Assembly (NCBI GenBank): GCA_016714895.1
Contig: JADKBV010000001.1
Location: 620,001-684,000 of the forward strand
From: Saprospiraceae bacterium
GTDB taxonomy: Bacteria; Bacteroidota; Bacteroidia; Chitinophagales; Saprospiraceae
DNA: 64,000 bases
Direction of reading: 5' to 3'
Shown here: positions 1 to 8,709 of the stretch, one piece after another
Position numbering within the stretch: the first letter of the stretch is position 1
Layout: every line of letters begins with the position of its first letter
Made by a program: the position numbers and the translations under genes
Notes under the pieces: generated by a model
The model's database searches: none
What the model saw: the letters and a program-made list of their open reading frames with translations, nothing else
Told to the model about the DNA's origin: nothing

Positions 1-746
1 GCTTCTCTCAGGCTTACCGGCCGGTAATTTTTTCTGATCTGATACCTGCGACCGTTCTTGAAAAAACTGATCCTAACCTTCAGAATGCACTTGGCCACAA
101 TTTTGAAATCGGAGTCAAAGGTAAACTTTGGAACAGAATTACCTATGACATCAACTATTTCCAAATTCGATATAATAATCGTATCGGAAATCTGATTTTA
201 ACCGATGACAACCAACAAAGTTATATATGGCGCACCAATATCGGGGATTCTAATACAAAAGGTCTGGAATGTTACCTCGAAGCAATTTTGATTTCAAACG
301 AAAATATGAAAGTGTCCGCTTTTACAGCAACATCTTATTTCGAAGGAAAATATCTCAACGGACAACTAAGACAAGGTTCAGAAAATGTCGATCTAACCGG
401 AAATGTTATTGAAACTGTACCTGAATGGACCAGTAGAAACGGCATTCAGCTGGCTTACAAACGAACTTCTGTTATTATTCAACATAGTTATGTTTCTGAA
501 ACTTTTTCTGATGCTTTAAATACAGAAACTCCAACGGCAAACGGGGGTGTAGGCATTGTCCCTTCTTATAACCTTTGGGATATCAATGCTGCATTCAGAA
601 TTCATAAAAATATAACCTTCAGATGTGGTGTTCATAACTTGACAAATCAGTCGTATTTTACAAAAAGACCCACCGTTTATCCCGGTCCGGGAGTTTGGAG
701 TTCTGATGGCATCGGATTTACAGGTACCGTTATCGTTCAGATTTGA
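1..746 (+). CDS. TonB-dependent receptor, C-terminal part (5' truncated by window edge)
   Basis: Open reading continues from the window edge (frame starting at base 3) to the TGA at 744-746, giving 247 visible residues. The visible part is the outer-membrane beta-barrel of a FecA/siderophore-type TonB-dependent receptor: it opens with FSQAYRPVIFSDLIP, has the family spacing of ALGHNFEIGVKGK followed by alternating polar/aromatic strands, a GDSNTKGLECYLEA strand, and a late VHNLTNQSYFTKRP strand near the C-terminus. Such receptors import ferric chelates or other large ligands using TonB energy. Plug and signal peptide lie outside the window, so substrate cannot be told. No partner gene follows in the same direction for almost 400 bases. 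Confidence 0.85.
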   Translation, partial: FSQAYRPVIFSDLIPATVLEKTDPNLQNALGHNFEIGVKGKLWNRITYDINYFQIRYNNRIGNLILTDDNQQSYIWRTNIGDSNTKGLECYLEAILISNENMKVSAFTATSYFEGKYLNGQLRQGSENVDLTGNVIETVPEWTSRNGIQLAYKRTSVIIQHSYVSETFSDALNTETPTANGGVGIVPSYNLWDINAAFRIHKNITFRCGVHNLTNQSYFTKRPTVYPGPGVWSSDGIGFTGTVIVQI

Positions 747-1128
747 TTCTCCCGCAAATTTCATAGTACAACATTAATATTTTTCATGATTTTGCACCAA
801 CGATTCAAAATCAATGAAGACATATTTAATACAATTTGGAAGCCACCCTTTAGAAATCCGGTTTTCATTAACATCATTTTTTTCATGGATATACCGTCAA
901 AACTTCAAATCACATCAGAGCCGCCTCTAATTATTTGAAGCTTTTTATCCTTTAAGAAAAAGAAAATATTGCCGAAATGACCCTGATTTTACAACATTAG
1001 ACATGATATTACCGTCTTTAAACTGTATTCTTACCTGTTATGTACATGTTTCTATTTAATATTCATGATTCAATCATTTTACTAAATAAAAATATCCGGA
1101 ATGTAACGTCTCTTCGCAATAAAATATA
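747..1128. other. AT-rich intergenic region, no supported gene
   Basis: The 382 bases between the receptor and the next gene hold no convincing gene. A 38-codon ATG frame runs from 814 to about 930, preceded by a weak TGATTTTG element, but its product has no recognisable features. No strong hairpin terminator was seen after the receptor stop. Confidence 0.4.
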
Positions 1129-1680
1129 ATGTCAAAAATATTTACCAAAATATCACTTCTTTTTTGTTTTGTTTTTATAACGATCACTATTTTCGGGCAA
1201 AACATTATGACACCATTTTCGCCACCTGATGCATCATTTGACGTAAAATGTCCCGGAACCATGGATTATGGAGAAAAACATGTCCTGACTGATCTGGGAG
1301 AGATGAAGACCATAACATATCTGTACCGCGAAGACATCAAAAATCCTGACCCGATTTATATCATAAATTATACTGATTTCCCGAAAGGAACCCTGGATGC
1401 AGACAGTATTGATCTTGTGGAAGAGTTTTTCAAAACATCTTTTGATGGAATATTAACAAACCTCAAGGGGGAAATCATTTATTACGCCGATATTTCTGCC
1501 TTGAATATGCCTCAAAAAATTTACAAAATCAATTATAACAATGGCCAGGCTATCCTCAAGGGTAAAATGCTGATTTCAGGTGACCGTTTTTTTTCTGTTC
1601 AGGTATTTTCTTCACTCTCCCAAAGCGATAAACCTGAAATAGATGGCTTGTTGGATTCATTCAAAGTAAACCTCAAATAA
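1129..1680 (+). CDS. small secreted protein of unknown function
   Basis: A 183-residue protein with a clear Sec signal peptide: MSKIFTK, then a hydrophobic stretch to about residue 22, then FGQ as probable cleavage site. The mature part is acidic and mixed alpha/beta and ends with a helix-like segment (SDKPEIDGLLDSFKVNL). The C-terminal pattern, a strand RFFSVQVFSS followed by a short helix, is what one sees in small periplasmic proteins of the PsbP/MOG1-like fold, but I cannot assign a family. It stands alone, converging with lptE. No function is proposed. Confidence 0.7.
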   Translation: MSKIFTKISLLFCFVFITITIFGQNIMTPFSPPDASFDVKCPGTMDYGEKHVLTDLGEMKTITYLYREDIKNPDPIYIINYTDFPKGTLDADSIDLVEEFFKTSFDGILTNLKGEIIYYADISALNMPQKIYKINYNNGQAILKGKMLISGDRFFSVQVFSSLSQSDKPEIDGLLDSFKVNLK

Positions 1681-1707
1681 TCCATTTTCACACAGTTTAG
1701 GTAATAA

Positions 1708-2217
1708 TTACCATTGAGAAAAAGCGTCGTTGAATATTTGTTCTGTAAACAAATCAAAAATCTCTCTGGTCAAAGACTCTTGTACATTCTGAAAATCTAC
1801 TGATGATTCAAAAGTCCTGAAAAATACATAGGTTTTATTTTTCCAACCTGCTTCAGGTTTATTAGTGTATTCCAAAACTACATCTATTGTGATTTCAAAC
1901 CTGTTTAGAGCAGCGGTATTTTGATCAGCAGAAATGTTTTCCGGTGTAATTTTATAATCTTTTATGACACCTGTGACGACAATATCCGGATCAATTTCCT
2001 TCAGGATTAATCGGGATTCATTTCTGATTTTATTCCGAAGCGCTTCACTAAACCTTTGATTCAGATCCGGAGGAGCAAGATCCGCAGTCATAACAAAGTT
2101 TTCCACATGAAATGTATTGACATCAGGTGGTATGGTCACACCTTTAAGGGAGACTGTGCAGGACTGAACAACTACAAAACCAATAAAGTAAAAAGAAAAA
2201 ACCAGCAACCGGGTCAT
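1708..2217 (-). CDS. lptE: LptE-family LPS assembly lipoprotein
   Basis: A 169-residue lipoprotein with signal peptide and lipobox ending VVVQSC (Cys at about residue 20). The mature start, SLKGVTIPPDVNTFHVENF, followed by a long helix (LNQRFSEALRNKIRN) and two later strands matches the LptE plug protein of Bacteroidota. LptE sits inside LptD in the outer membrane and helps place lipopolysaccharide at the surface. Length is normal. It is transcribed away from recN (intergenic about 100 bases) and no lptD is visible. Family assignment rests on the N-terminal motif and architecture, since LptE sequences are weakly conserved. Confidence 0.75.
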   Translation of the reverse strand: MTRLLVFSFYFIGFVVVQSCTVSLKGVTIPPDVNTFHVENFVMTADLAPPDLNQRFSEALRNKIRNESRLILKEIDPDIVVTGVIKDYKITPENISADQNTAALNRFEITIDVVLEYTNKPEAGWKNKTYVFFRTFESSVDFQNVQESLTREIFDLFTEQIFNDAFSQW

Positions 2218-2302
2218 AAAATGATTTTACATATAACAATTTACTTGACAATCTGTTTTATTTCTTTTTATCAATTCACACACCTTATTTACAAACAGTT
2301 CG

Positions 2303-2310
2303 TACTTTTG
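2303..2310 (+). promoter_or_regulatory. Bacteroidota -7 promoter element of recN
   Basis: TACTTTTG matches the TAnnTTTG element and ends only 5 bases before the recN ATG at 2316, so transcription would begin at or next to the start codon. I see no good TTG at the -33 position. Confidence 0.55.
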
Positions 2311-2315
2311 CCCTT

Positions 2316-3974
2316 ATGTTAGAGCGATTACACATTCAGAATTATGCCATTATCGATCGGATTACGATTGATTTTTCCAAAGGGCTTTCCATCATAACAG
2401 GTGAAACAGGTGCAGGTAAGTCTATCTTGTTAGGAGCTTTAGGTCTGATTATGGGCAGAAGAGCCGATACAAAAACATTGTACGAGGCTGATAAAAAATG
2501 TATCGTCGAAGCTGTTTTTTCAGCTTTTCCGAAGGAAGCAGAAAAAATTCTTCAGGAAGAAGAACTGGATATTGAAGACCAACTTTTTATCCGAAGAGAA
2601 ATATCCGCCACAGGTAAAAGCAGATCGTTCATCAATGATACGCCTGTAAATCTGGATATTATTCAGAAATTATCGCCATTTCTATTGGATATGCATCAGC
2701 AATTTGATAATCTGGATATCCAAGAAGAAAATTTCCAAATGGAAATGATTGATGCGTTTACCAAAAACAAAACCCTACTGACGCAATACCTGCATCTTTA
2801 TACAGATTGGAAAAAACAAGTCAAACATTTGTCATTTCTGGAAGATAAAAAACAATCATTTGCCAGAGAATCAGAATTTAACAGATTTTTGTTGGCAGAA
2901 CTGGACCAGATTGACCCTTTTTCCGGAGAGCAGGAAGAACTCGAAAATGAGTTGAATGTACTTTCTAATGCTCAATCCATCAAAGAGATCAACACTTCTG
3001 TATATCATAATCTGGAAGAAAACGAACCATCTGTCCTTACAGTCATTGGTAATTTAGTTCATGAAGTGAGCAATATCAGTGATATTTCTAAAGAATATCA
3101 GGACATGTATAACAGATTGTATTCTATTCAGGAAGAATGCCGGGACCTGGCTAAAGAGGCTTTAAGACTTTCGGAACAAACAGAACTGAATCCTGAAAAA
3201 ATTTACGAAATAAAAGAAAGATTAAATATTCTATACAAACTACAAAAAAAACACGGCGTTTCAGACGAAGCAGGTTTACTGGATATCTGGAATCAACTCA
3301 GGCAAAAAGATAATGATACTGAATCATTGGACCAAGAAATAAACAAAACCAGGAAAGAAATTTCACTCCTGGAATCAAAAATGGAAAAAGATGCTGACAT
3401 TTTGCATCAAACAAGAGAAAAAGGGATACCTCTCTTTGAAAAAAATGTAAAAACATTATTGTCGGACCTAAAAATGGATCATGCTCAATTGAGCATAAAA
3501 CTGGAGAAGTCAGAAAAGTTTTCTGAAAATGGTAAAAACAAAATACTTTGGTTGTTTGCAGCCAATAAAGGCAGTATTCCTCAACCTTTGAAGTCCGTTG
3601 CGTCCGGAGGTGAAATTTCAAGATTAAATCTGTGCATTAAAAGTATTCTGGTTTCAGCAATGGTTTTGCCAACCATTATATTTGATGAAATTGACGCGGG
3701 GGTTTCAGGTGATGTTGCTTTAAAAATGGGCGATATGCTGACAAATCTTGCCAAAAATCATCAGATTATCAGTATTACACATTCACCTCAGGTAGCGTCA
3801 AAAGCACAGCATCACCTCCATGTTTTCAAAAATCATGAAGGCGACAAAACGACAACAAACATTAAAGTATTATCTCAGGATGAAAAAATTTATACGCTCG
3901 CCATTATGCTAAGTAGTGACCCTCCTACAAATACTGCTTTGGCCGCTGCGAAAGAACTCATCTCACTATCCTGA
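2316..3974 (+). CDS. recN: DNA repair protein RecN
   Basis: A 552-residue SMC-like ATPase of double-strand break repair. Walker A GETGAGKS lies at residues 29-36, and the N-terminus (LERLHIQNYAIIDRITIDF) is the RecN signature. Two long coiled-coil arms fill about residues 150-390, the ABC signature SGGEISRLNL follows (about residue 430), then Walker B FDEIDAGVSG near residue 455 and the D-loop/H-region ISITHSPQVAS. RecN tethers DNA ends at breaks. Length is normal for the family. The MFS gene follows 7 bases after the stop and is probably co-transcribed, although the two functions are unrelated. Confidence 0.96.
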   Translation: MLERLHIQNYAIIDRITIDFSKGLSIITGETGAGKSILLGALGLIMGRRADTKTLYEADKKCIVEAVFSAFPKEAEKILQEEELDIEDQLFIRREISATGKSRSFINDTPVNLDIIQKLSPFLLDMHQQFDNLDIQEENFQMEMIDAFTKNKTLLTQYLHLYTDWKKQVKHLSFLEDKKQSFARESEFNRFLLAELDQIDPFSGEQEELENELNVLSNAQSIKEINTSVYHNLEENEPSVLTVIGNLVHEVSNISDISKEYQDMYNRLYSIQEECRDLAKEALRLSEQTELNPEKIYEIKERLNILYKLQKKHGVSDEAGLLDIWNQLRQKDNDTESLDQEINKTRKEISLLESKMEKDADILHQTREKGIPLFEKNVKTLLSDLKMDHAQLSIKLEKSEKFSENGKNKILWLFAANKGSIPQPLKSVASGGEISRLNLCIKSILVSAMVLPTIIFDEIDAGVSGDVALKMGDMLTNLAKNHQIISITHSPQVASKAQHHLHVFKNHEGDKTTTNIKVLSQDEKIYTLAIMLSSDPPTNTALAAAKELISLS

Positions 3975-3981
3975 TGTCAAT

Positions 3982-5199
3982 ATGTTTCCTTACATTTGGA
4001 ATATTTATAAAAATGCTTTTTCAGGACTGACAAAAGAAATCTGGCTTTTGAGCCTGGTCATGCTGATCAACAGAATGGGTGCAATGGTTTTGCCCTTTAT
4101 GTCCATTTATCTTACTTCATCTCTAAAATTCAGCTTGAGCGATGCAGGTTACGTCATGGGGTTTTACGGTGCCGGAAGTATATTAGGAGCTTATACAGGT
4201 GGCGTTTTAACAGATAAATACAACTACCATATAGTTCAGATTGCTGCTTTGGGAGGAAGCTCTGTTTTACTTTTACTTATTCCATCTTTAGTCACTTTTT
4301 GGCCTTTGGTAGGTTGTATATTTATATTTTCCTTTTTATCTGATATGCTTCGACCTGCAAATAGTGTAGCGATAGCAACGTATTCAAAAACAGAGACAAG
4401 GGTAAGGTCATTTTCTTTAATGCGCCTGTCTATTAATCTGGGATTTGCCATCGGACCCGCATTAGGCGGATTGATTGCTTATCATTTTGGATATTCATGG
4501 ATATTCTATTTTGACGGTGCCACATGTTTGATTGCTTTGTTATTGATATTTATGTACTTACCCTACAAACCAAACATTCCTGAAGTCACCGAAAATCCTG
4601 AAACCTTCTTGCCGCAAGGCAAATCAGCCTACACGGATTTTACATATCTTACCTTTATAGGCTTAGTGATCATGTTTGGTTCTTTGTTTTTTCAATTATT
4701 TACAACTGTCCCCGTTTATCTGAAGGAAATTTCAGGTTACAGTGAGATGTCTATTGGATTATTTATGGCGTTCAACGGTCTGCTCATTGTGGTTTTTGAG
4801 ATGCCTTTAATACAAAAACTTGAAAAAAGACAAGACTCTTTTTCATTTATCGGCAAAGGATTTTATATTCTTGCATTAAGTTTTGTATTGTTATTGTTCA
4901 ATGAATTTGGAATATTTTTTACAATATTATACACTCTTTTTATCACCATATCAGAAATGTTTATCATGCCTTTCATGATCAATTATGCGATTTCCAGGCC
5001 GGGACATGGCAGACAAGGTCAATATATGGCTTTGTATTCAATGGGTTACGGTGTGTCGCACATCCTGGCTCCGACCATAAGTATGAACATTGCTTCGATG
5101 TATTCATTTAGTATATTGTATATTATTATCATTTTATTATCTCTTGCTTCAGGTTATTGGTTTTTTTATAAATCAAAGCAGGGTTTCTGGCAAACTTAA
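3982..5199 (+). CDS. MFS transporter (MdtH-like efflux family)
   Basis: About 405 residues with 11-12 hydrophobic segments. The loop-2 major-facilitator signature is present as GGVLTDKYNYHIVQ, and the first helix reads SLVMLINRMGAMVLPF, typical of the MdtH/YceL branch of drug or metabolite exporters. An open frame extends upstream into recN to 3916, but the ATG at 3982 begins the natural MFPYIWNIYKNAF N-terminus just after the recN stop, so I chose it. The LuxC-type gene follows after 11 bases. Substrate unknown. Confidence 0.88.
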   Translation: MFPYIWNIYKNAFSGLTKEIWLLSLVMLINRMGAMVLPFMSIYLTSSLKFSLSDAGYVMGFYGAGSILGAYTGGVLTDKYNYHIVQIAALGGSSVLLLLIPSLVTFWPLVGCIFIFSFLSDMLRPANSVAIATYSKTETRVRSFSLMRLSINLGFAIGPALGGLIAYHFGYSWIFYFDGATCLIALLLIFMYLPYKPNIPEVTENPETFLPQGKSAYTDFTYLTFIGLVIMFGSLFFQLFTTVPVYLKEISGYSEMSIGLFMAFNGLLIVVFEMPLIQKLEKRQDSFSFIGKGFYILALSFVLLLFNEFGIFFTILYTLFITISEMFIMPFMINYAISRPGHGRQGQYMALYSMGYGVSHILAPTISMNIASMYSFSILYIIIILLSLASGYWFFYKSKQGFWQT

Positions 5200-5210
5200 C
5201 AATTCAATTT

Positions 5211-6230
5211 ATGATGACGCAGTCCGAAAAAATAAGTCTGTTAGACAAATTAGGCCAATATATAAAAAATGGTGGATTTACTGAAGAAATACTCCGGGCA
5301 AGTACTAAAAATTCATGGTTTACCGAAGAAAATATTCGTTTTGCTCTTACATCAATCAGTCATCATTACCTGAATGAAGATAAAATAAAACATTGGTTGT
5401 CTGTCTATCGTTTTGATGAAAAAAAACAAACTAAAAATATCGGCCTTGTTCTTGCCGGGAATATTCCTCTTGTTGGCTTTCACGATATACTGACTGTTTT
5501 TTTATCCGGCAACCGTTCTGTCATCAAATACTCAGACAAAGATGATGTATTGATACCTGCCATGATTCAGAAAATGGTCGAATGGAATCCTGAAACAGCA
5601 TCCTTTTTTTCATCCGTGGATAAGTTGTCAGATTATGATGCCGTCATTGCTACAGGCAGCAACAATACTTCAAAATACTTTGAATACTATTTCCGTGACA
5701 AACCTCACCTGATCAGAAAAAACAGAAACGGAGTTGCTGTCCTTGACGGAAACGAGTCAGAAGATGATATTCAAAATCTAGGAAAAGATATTTTTATGTA
5801 CTTTGGATTAGGATGCCGGAATGTCAGTAAAATATATATTCCTGAATCATTTGAGTTACCTAAACTTTTAAAAGCTTTTGATCCATGGAAAACTCTTGCT
5901 TTTCATAATAAATATAAAAACAACCTGGATTACAACCATGCTTTATACTTATTGAATCAGGAACCGTTTTTAATCCATGACGCATTAATATTACGTGAAT
6001 CAGAGGCCATTGCTTCGCGTGTGGCATGTGTTCATTACGAATATTATAAAAATGTTGAAGATCTTTCTATACAGATAAGCAACCACATAGACGAAATCCA
6101 ATGTATTGTTGGTAATCTCAAACAACCGGGTATATCTGAGACCTTTGACTTTGGAGAGGCACAGACGCCATCAGTCAGTACGTATGCCGATGGTGTAGAC
6201 ACCATGCAATTTCTGTTGAGTCTATCATAA
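5211..6230 (+). CDS. acyl-CoA reductase, LuxC family
   Basis: A 339-residue protein of the LuxC/acyl-CoA reductase branch of the aldehyde dehydrogenase superfamily, which reduces acyl-CoA or acyl-enzyme to aldehyde with NADPH. Visible marks are the nucleotide-fold segment GLVLAGNIPLVGFHD, AVIATGSNNTSKYFEYYF, and the catalytic cysteine in FGLGCRNVSK (about residue 202). In Bacteroidota this gene often sits with ferredoxin, serC and serA. Here it follows an MFS transporter instead, and a serA-like gene is 26 kb away. Two adjacent ATG codons (5211 and 5214) could both start it. Physiological substrate unknown. Confidence 0.88.
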   Translation: MMTQSEKISLLDKLGQYIKNGGFTEEILRASTKNSWFTEENIRFALTSISHHYLNEDKIKHWLSVYRFDEKKQTKNIGLVLAGNIPLVGFHDILTVFLSGNRSVIKYSDKDDVLIPAMIQKMVEWNPETASFFSSVDKLSDYDAVIATGSNNTSKYFEYYFRDKPHLIRKNRNGVAVLDGNESEDDIQNLGKDIFMYFGLGCRNVSKIYIPESFELPKLLKAFDPWKTLAFHNKYKNNLDYNHALYLLNQEPFLIHDALILRESEAIASRVACVHYEYYKNVEDLSIQISNHIDEIQCIVGNLKQPGISETFDFGEAQTPSVSTYADGVDTMQFLLSLS

Positions 6231-6332
6231 GATTTCGAAAACCCTAAAAAACAACATGGCATACATTTTGTTAAATATTTACAAAATATGTAATTTTACA
6301 TACCAAATTTCAGGTTTTCCCGATTATAGTTA

Positions 6333-6340
6333 TAATTTTG
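6333..6340 (+). promoter_or_regulatory. -7 promoter element upstream of the small lipoprotein/ytxJ/mnmD group
   Basis: TAATTTTG matches TAnnTTTG 42 bases before the ATG at 6383. No clear -33 TTG. Confidence 0.45.
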
Positions 6341-6382
6341 CATACATTTAAAATTTATATTGATTTTAAACCCATATTTCTT

Positions 6383-6520
6383 ATGAAAACCCAGTCATCA
6401 AAAACAATAGTTTTATTAGTGGCTTTAGCCATCACTATGGTCAGCCTTTCTTCTTGCAACAGAGGTTACGGATGTCCTTACGAATTAAAAAGTCCGGTTA
6501 GTATACTGAAAATCAAGTAA
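6383..6520 (+). CDS. very small lipoprotein (45 aa) with CNRGYGCPYELK motif
   Basis: A 45-residue product: MKTQSSK, a hydrophobic segment, then lipobox SLSSC and a short tail NRGYGCPYELK. An ATG 45 bases upstream exists, but the one at 6383 gives a standard lipoprotein signal peptide and fits the promoter. After lipidation only about 21 residues would remain, including a second cysteine in GYGCP. I recall similar tiny lipoproteins with an RGYGCP-like tail in other Bacteroidota but cannot name a family or a function. The ytxJ gene starts 5 bases after the stop, so it is probably the first gene of the operon. Confidence 0.65.
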   Translation: MKTQSSKTIVLLVALAITMVSLSSCNRGYGCPYELKSPVSILKIK

Positions 6521-6525
6521 CTGAC

Positions 6526-6873
6526 ATGGATTGGATAACGCTGAATGAGACCTCTCAAATCAGCAACATAGTAGAAACATCTTTTAACAAAGATGTTATC
6601 ATTTTTAAGCATAGCACTACCTGTTCTATTTCCGCCATGGCTAAACACAGGCTTGAAGATGATTGGGATGCTTTTTTAGAAATGCCCGTCTATTATGTCG
6701 ATGTTAGAAGTAGTCGGGATGTTTCAAATGAAATTGCAGCTTCTTTTGAGGTTCATCACGAATCACCTCAGATATTACTTATTCGTGACGGTGAATGTAT
6801 TTATGATTCCTCTCATTTCGATATTTCCGTCAGCGAACTAAAAGAATCACTGACCTATCATGGAATCCGTTGA
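6526..6873 (+). CDS. ytxJ: bacillithiol-system redox-active protein YtxJ
   Basis: A 115-residue thioredoxin-fold protein without signal peptide. It shows the YtxJ pattern IFKHSTTCSISAMAKHRLE, with a single active-site cysteine at residue 33 (CxxS context, monothiol), then VYYVDVRSSRDVSNEIA and a cis-proline strand HESPQILLIRDGECIYDSSH. YtxJ is a putative monothiol bacilliredoxin that removes bacillithiol from modified proteins. Its presence suggests bacillithiol is the low-molecular-weight thiol here; no bsh genes are in the window. Its 3' end overlaps mnmD by 14 bases. Confidence 0.9.
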   Translation: MDWITLNETSQISNIVETSFNKDVIIFKHSTTCSISAMAKHRLEDDWDAFLEMPVYYVDVRSSRDVSNEIAASFEVHHESPQILLIRDGECIYDSSHFDISVSELKESLTYHGIR

Positions 6874-7540
6874 TATTCTTCTGACAGAAGACGGCTCACA
6901 CACCTTATATTCCAATAAGTTTAATGCGGCATATCATTCGCATAGGGGTGCAGTTAATGAAAGCATGATTGTTTTTATTCAGGCAGGTTTGGAATTCTTT
7001 CATAAAAATAATCCCGGAAAACATATTTTTGTATTCGAAATGGGATTTGGCAGCGGTTTAAACGCATTGTTGTCCTGTCAATTTTCACAACAAAATTCGG
7101 TAAAGGTGGATTACACCGGGATTGAAGCGTTTCCTGTAATTAAAGACATTTGGCAAAGTCTTAATTATCATGATGATGACGAAAACAAATCTCTTTTTTA
7201 CAGTCTCCACAGCTGTCCGTGGAATACAAGTGAAAAAATATCCCCCTTTTTTCATATTGAAAAAAAAGAAGGAAAATTAGAGTCTTTTGAAAACACCCGT
7301 CTTTTTGATATCATTTTTTATGATGCTTTTGCTCCAGGGACTCAACCCGAACTTTGGGAGGAAAACATAATGCAAAAAATGTACAACATGCTGAATGAAG
7401 GGGGTATTATGACCACTTATTGTGCAAAAGGTGATGTTAAAAGAGCTTTAAAAAAAGTAGGTTTTACTATCGAATCATTGCCAGGTCCCGTAGGCAAAAG
7501 AGAAATAATCCGTGCAATTAAACCGAAATTAACACATTGA
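6860..7540 (+). CDS. mnmD: tRNA (mnm5s2U34) methyltransferase MnmD
   Basis: A 226-residue SAM-dependent methyltransferase (stand-alone MnmD, the methyltransferase half of E. coli MnmC). It makes the last step of 5-methylaminomethyl-2-thiouridine at the tRNA wobble base. Visible marks are the N-terminal TEDGSHTLYSNKFNAAYHS, the SAM motif FEMGFGSGLNALL (about 59-71), and DIIFYDAFAPGTQPELW (about 150-166) with the DAFAP motif of this family. The oxidoreductase half is absent, as usual in this phylum. It overlaps ytxJ by 14 bases, so translational coupling is likely. Confidence 0.93.
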   Translation: MESVDILLTEDGSHTLYSNKFNAAYHSHRGAVNESMIVFIQAGLEFFHKNNPGKHIFVFEMGFGSGLNALLSCQFSQQNSVKVDYTGIEAFPVIKDIWQSLNYHDDDENKSLFYSLHSCPWNTSEKISPFFHIEKKEGKLESFENTRLFDIIFYDAFAPGTQPELWEENIMQKMYNMLNEGGIMTTYCAKGDVKRALKKVGFTIESLPGPVGKREIIRAIKPKLTH

Positions 7541-7566
7541 TAAGAAAATAAAGTGTAACATTCTTT

Positions 7567-7574
7567 TACTTTTG
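7567..7574 (+). promoter_or_regulatory. -7 promoter element of the DUF1573 gene
   Basis: TACTTTTG matches TAnnTTTG, 26 bases before the ATG at 7601, giving the next gene its own promoter downstream of mnmD. Confidence 0.5.
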
Positions 7575-7600
7575 TCGTTTCAAATCAAAAAATACCTAAT

Positions 7601-8065
7601 ATGTCATATCAAAAAATTTCAGTAATGCTCATGTCTTTGTTTGTATTGGTTATGTTTTCTGTAATTAACCCTTCAAATGCACAAACAAAAAAACCGGCAC
7701 CTCAGCAAAAAAAAGCAGTAACCAAAGCTCAAAAGAAAAAAGTTGAGATGACCTTTGATAAAGAACTTATCCATCTTGGCAAAGTAAAAAAAGGTGACAG
7801 CAGAAAATTTGATTTTACCTTCACCAATACCGGTATCGATCCCATTGAAATAGATATCATATCAAGTTGTGACTGTACCACCCTTGACTGGCCAAGGAAA
7901 TCTATAAAACCAGGTCAGAAAGGTACAATTAATGTCACTTTTGATAGTACTAAAAAAGAAATTTCAGAAACTATTGATATCGATATTTATCTAAAAAATC
8001 TGGACCCTAAAACCGGTTACCGCATTCTAAAAATCATCAATTACGATTACGAGTTAGTAAAATAA
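7601..8065 (+). CDS. secreted DUF1573 domain protein
   Basis: A 154-residue protein with a signal peptide (hydrophobic to about residue 24, then SNAQ), a lysine-rich linker (about 28-48) and one DUF1573 domain, an ASH/MSP-like immunoglobulin fold. Family marks are the strand start FDKELIHLGKVKKGD, then FTFTNTG, and the conserved SSCDCTTLDWP. Proteins of this family are very common in the Bacteroidota envelope, but their role is not established. It is followed by a strong terminator, so it probably forms its own transcript. Confidence 0.85.
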   Translation: MSYQKISVMLMSLFVLVMFSVINPSNAQTKKPAPQQKKAVTKAQKKKVEMTFDKELIHLGKVKKGDSRKFDFTFTNTGIDPIEIDIISSCDCTTLDWPRKSIKPGQKGTINVTFDSTKKEISETIDIDIYLKNLDPKTGYRILKIINYDYELVK

Positions 8066-8117
8066 TGGCAGGAAGCTTTGAATTTACACTTAGTTAAGCA
8101 CCGGCTATCATCAATAT

Positions 8118-8160
8118 AAAAAAAAAGGTTGTCTGAATTAATTCAGACAACCTTTTTTTT
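8118..8160 (+). terminator. bidirectional rho-independent terminator
   Basis: A perfect palindrome, GGTTGTCTGAATT and its complement (8127-8152), is flanked by an A-run and followed by eight T. It can stop the DUF1573 transcript on the + strand and the gene ending at 8194 on the - strand. Confidence 0.9.
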
Positions 8161-8193
8161 AACAGATCCGATAAAATCTGCCATCTTACTATT

Positions 8194-8682
8194 TTAATTA
8201 TTCTTCTTCTTCATCTTCAAAAGGATAGGTTTAAGCATGGGTAAACCTATAAGTTTCGCTTCTTCTTTGTTTATATTGAAAAACCCCAAAAAACCTCCTG
8301 AAGCTTTGGCTACATGTTTTGCAAAACTCAAAAAACTTTTATATAATCTCGCCCCTACTCTGGGATGAAGTTTAGCCAAAACAGGATTCAGCTGAGCTAA
8401 TCTCTCAGATATTAATCTGGTTCTCTCTTCAATACTATTTGGAAAAGCTTCAAAATACTGATCCAATTGGGCGGAATAGTGTATACCAACCTCTTTGTAG
8501 AATGCTTTGAGATCTTCACTCATATTGTAACTTCTTATCTTAGTCACTTTGGCCGCCCAATCCAGTTCGTTTTGCCTTACTTGTCCGTCAGCACCGGTAA
8601 TCAAAACCGTGATAAGAGCTATAGCATCCTTGAGCTTCTGATACTCTGACTCTGTTAATTCCTGAAAATATTCGTTGTTCAT
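8194..8682 (-). CDS. conserved hypothetical protein, possibly TerB-like
   Basis: A 162-residue, all-helical cytoplasmic protein without signal peptide. The stretch LKDAIALITVLITGADGQVRQNELDWA resembles the start of TerB-like (tellurite resistance B) domains, where an acidic loop (ADGQVRQNE) follows the first helix. The second half (LAKLHPRVGARLYKSFLSFAKHVA) is less typical, and the lysine-rich tail follows a glycine/phenylalanine turn. Function unknown. It has its own promoter element (8702-8709) and shares the bidirectional terminator with the preceding gene. Confidence 0.65.
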   Translation of the reverse strand: MNNEYFQELTESEYQKLKDAIALITVLITGADGQVRQNELDWAAKVTKIRSYNMSEDLKAFYKEVGIHYSAQLDQYFEAFPNSIEERTRLISERLAQLNPVLAKLHPRVGARLYKSFLSFAKHVAKASGGFLGFFNINKEEAKLIGLPMLKPILLKMKKKNN

Positions 8683-8701
8683 AATAATGTTACATTTGTC
8701 G

Positions 8702-8709
8702 CAAAGGTA
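8702..8709 (-). promoter_or_regulatory. -7 promoter element of the TerB-like gene
   Basis: On the minus strand this reads TACCTTTG, matching TAnnTTTG, 19 bases before the ATG ending at 8682. Confidence 0.5.

Noticed and set aside
814..930. 38-codon ATG frame in the first intergenic gap
   Set aside because: Only a weak promoter-like match precedes it, and the product has no signal peptide, motif or recognisable family; likely chance in AT-rich DNA.
3916..3981. N-terminal extension of the MFS transporter into recN
   Set aside because: The extra 22 residues are polar, unlike family starts, and the ATG at 3982 follows the recN stop at normal spacing.
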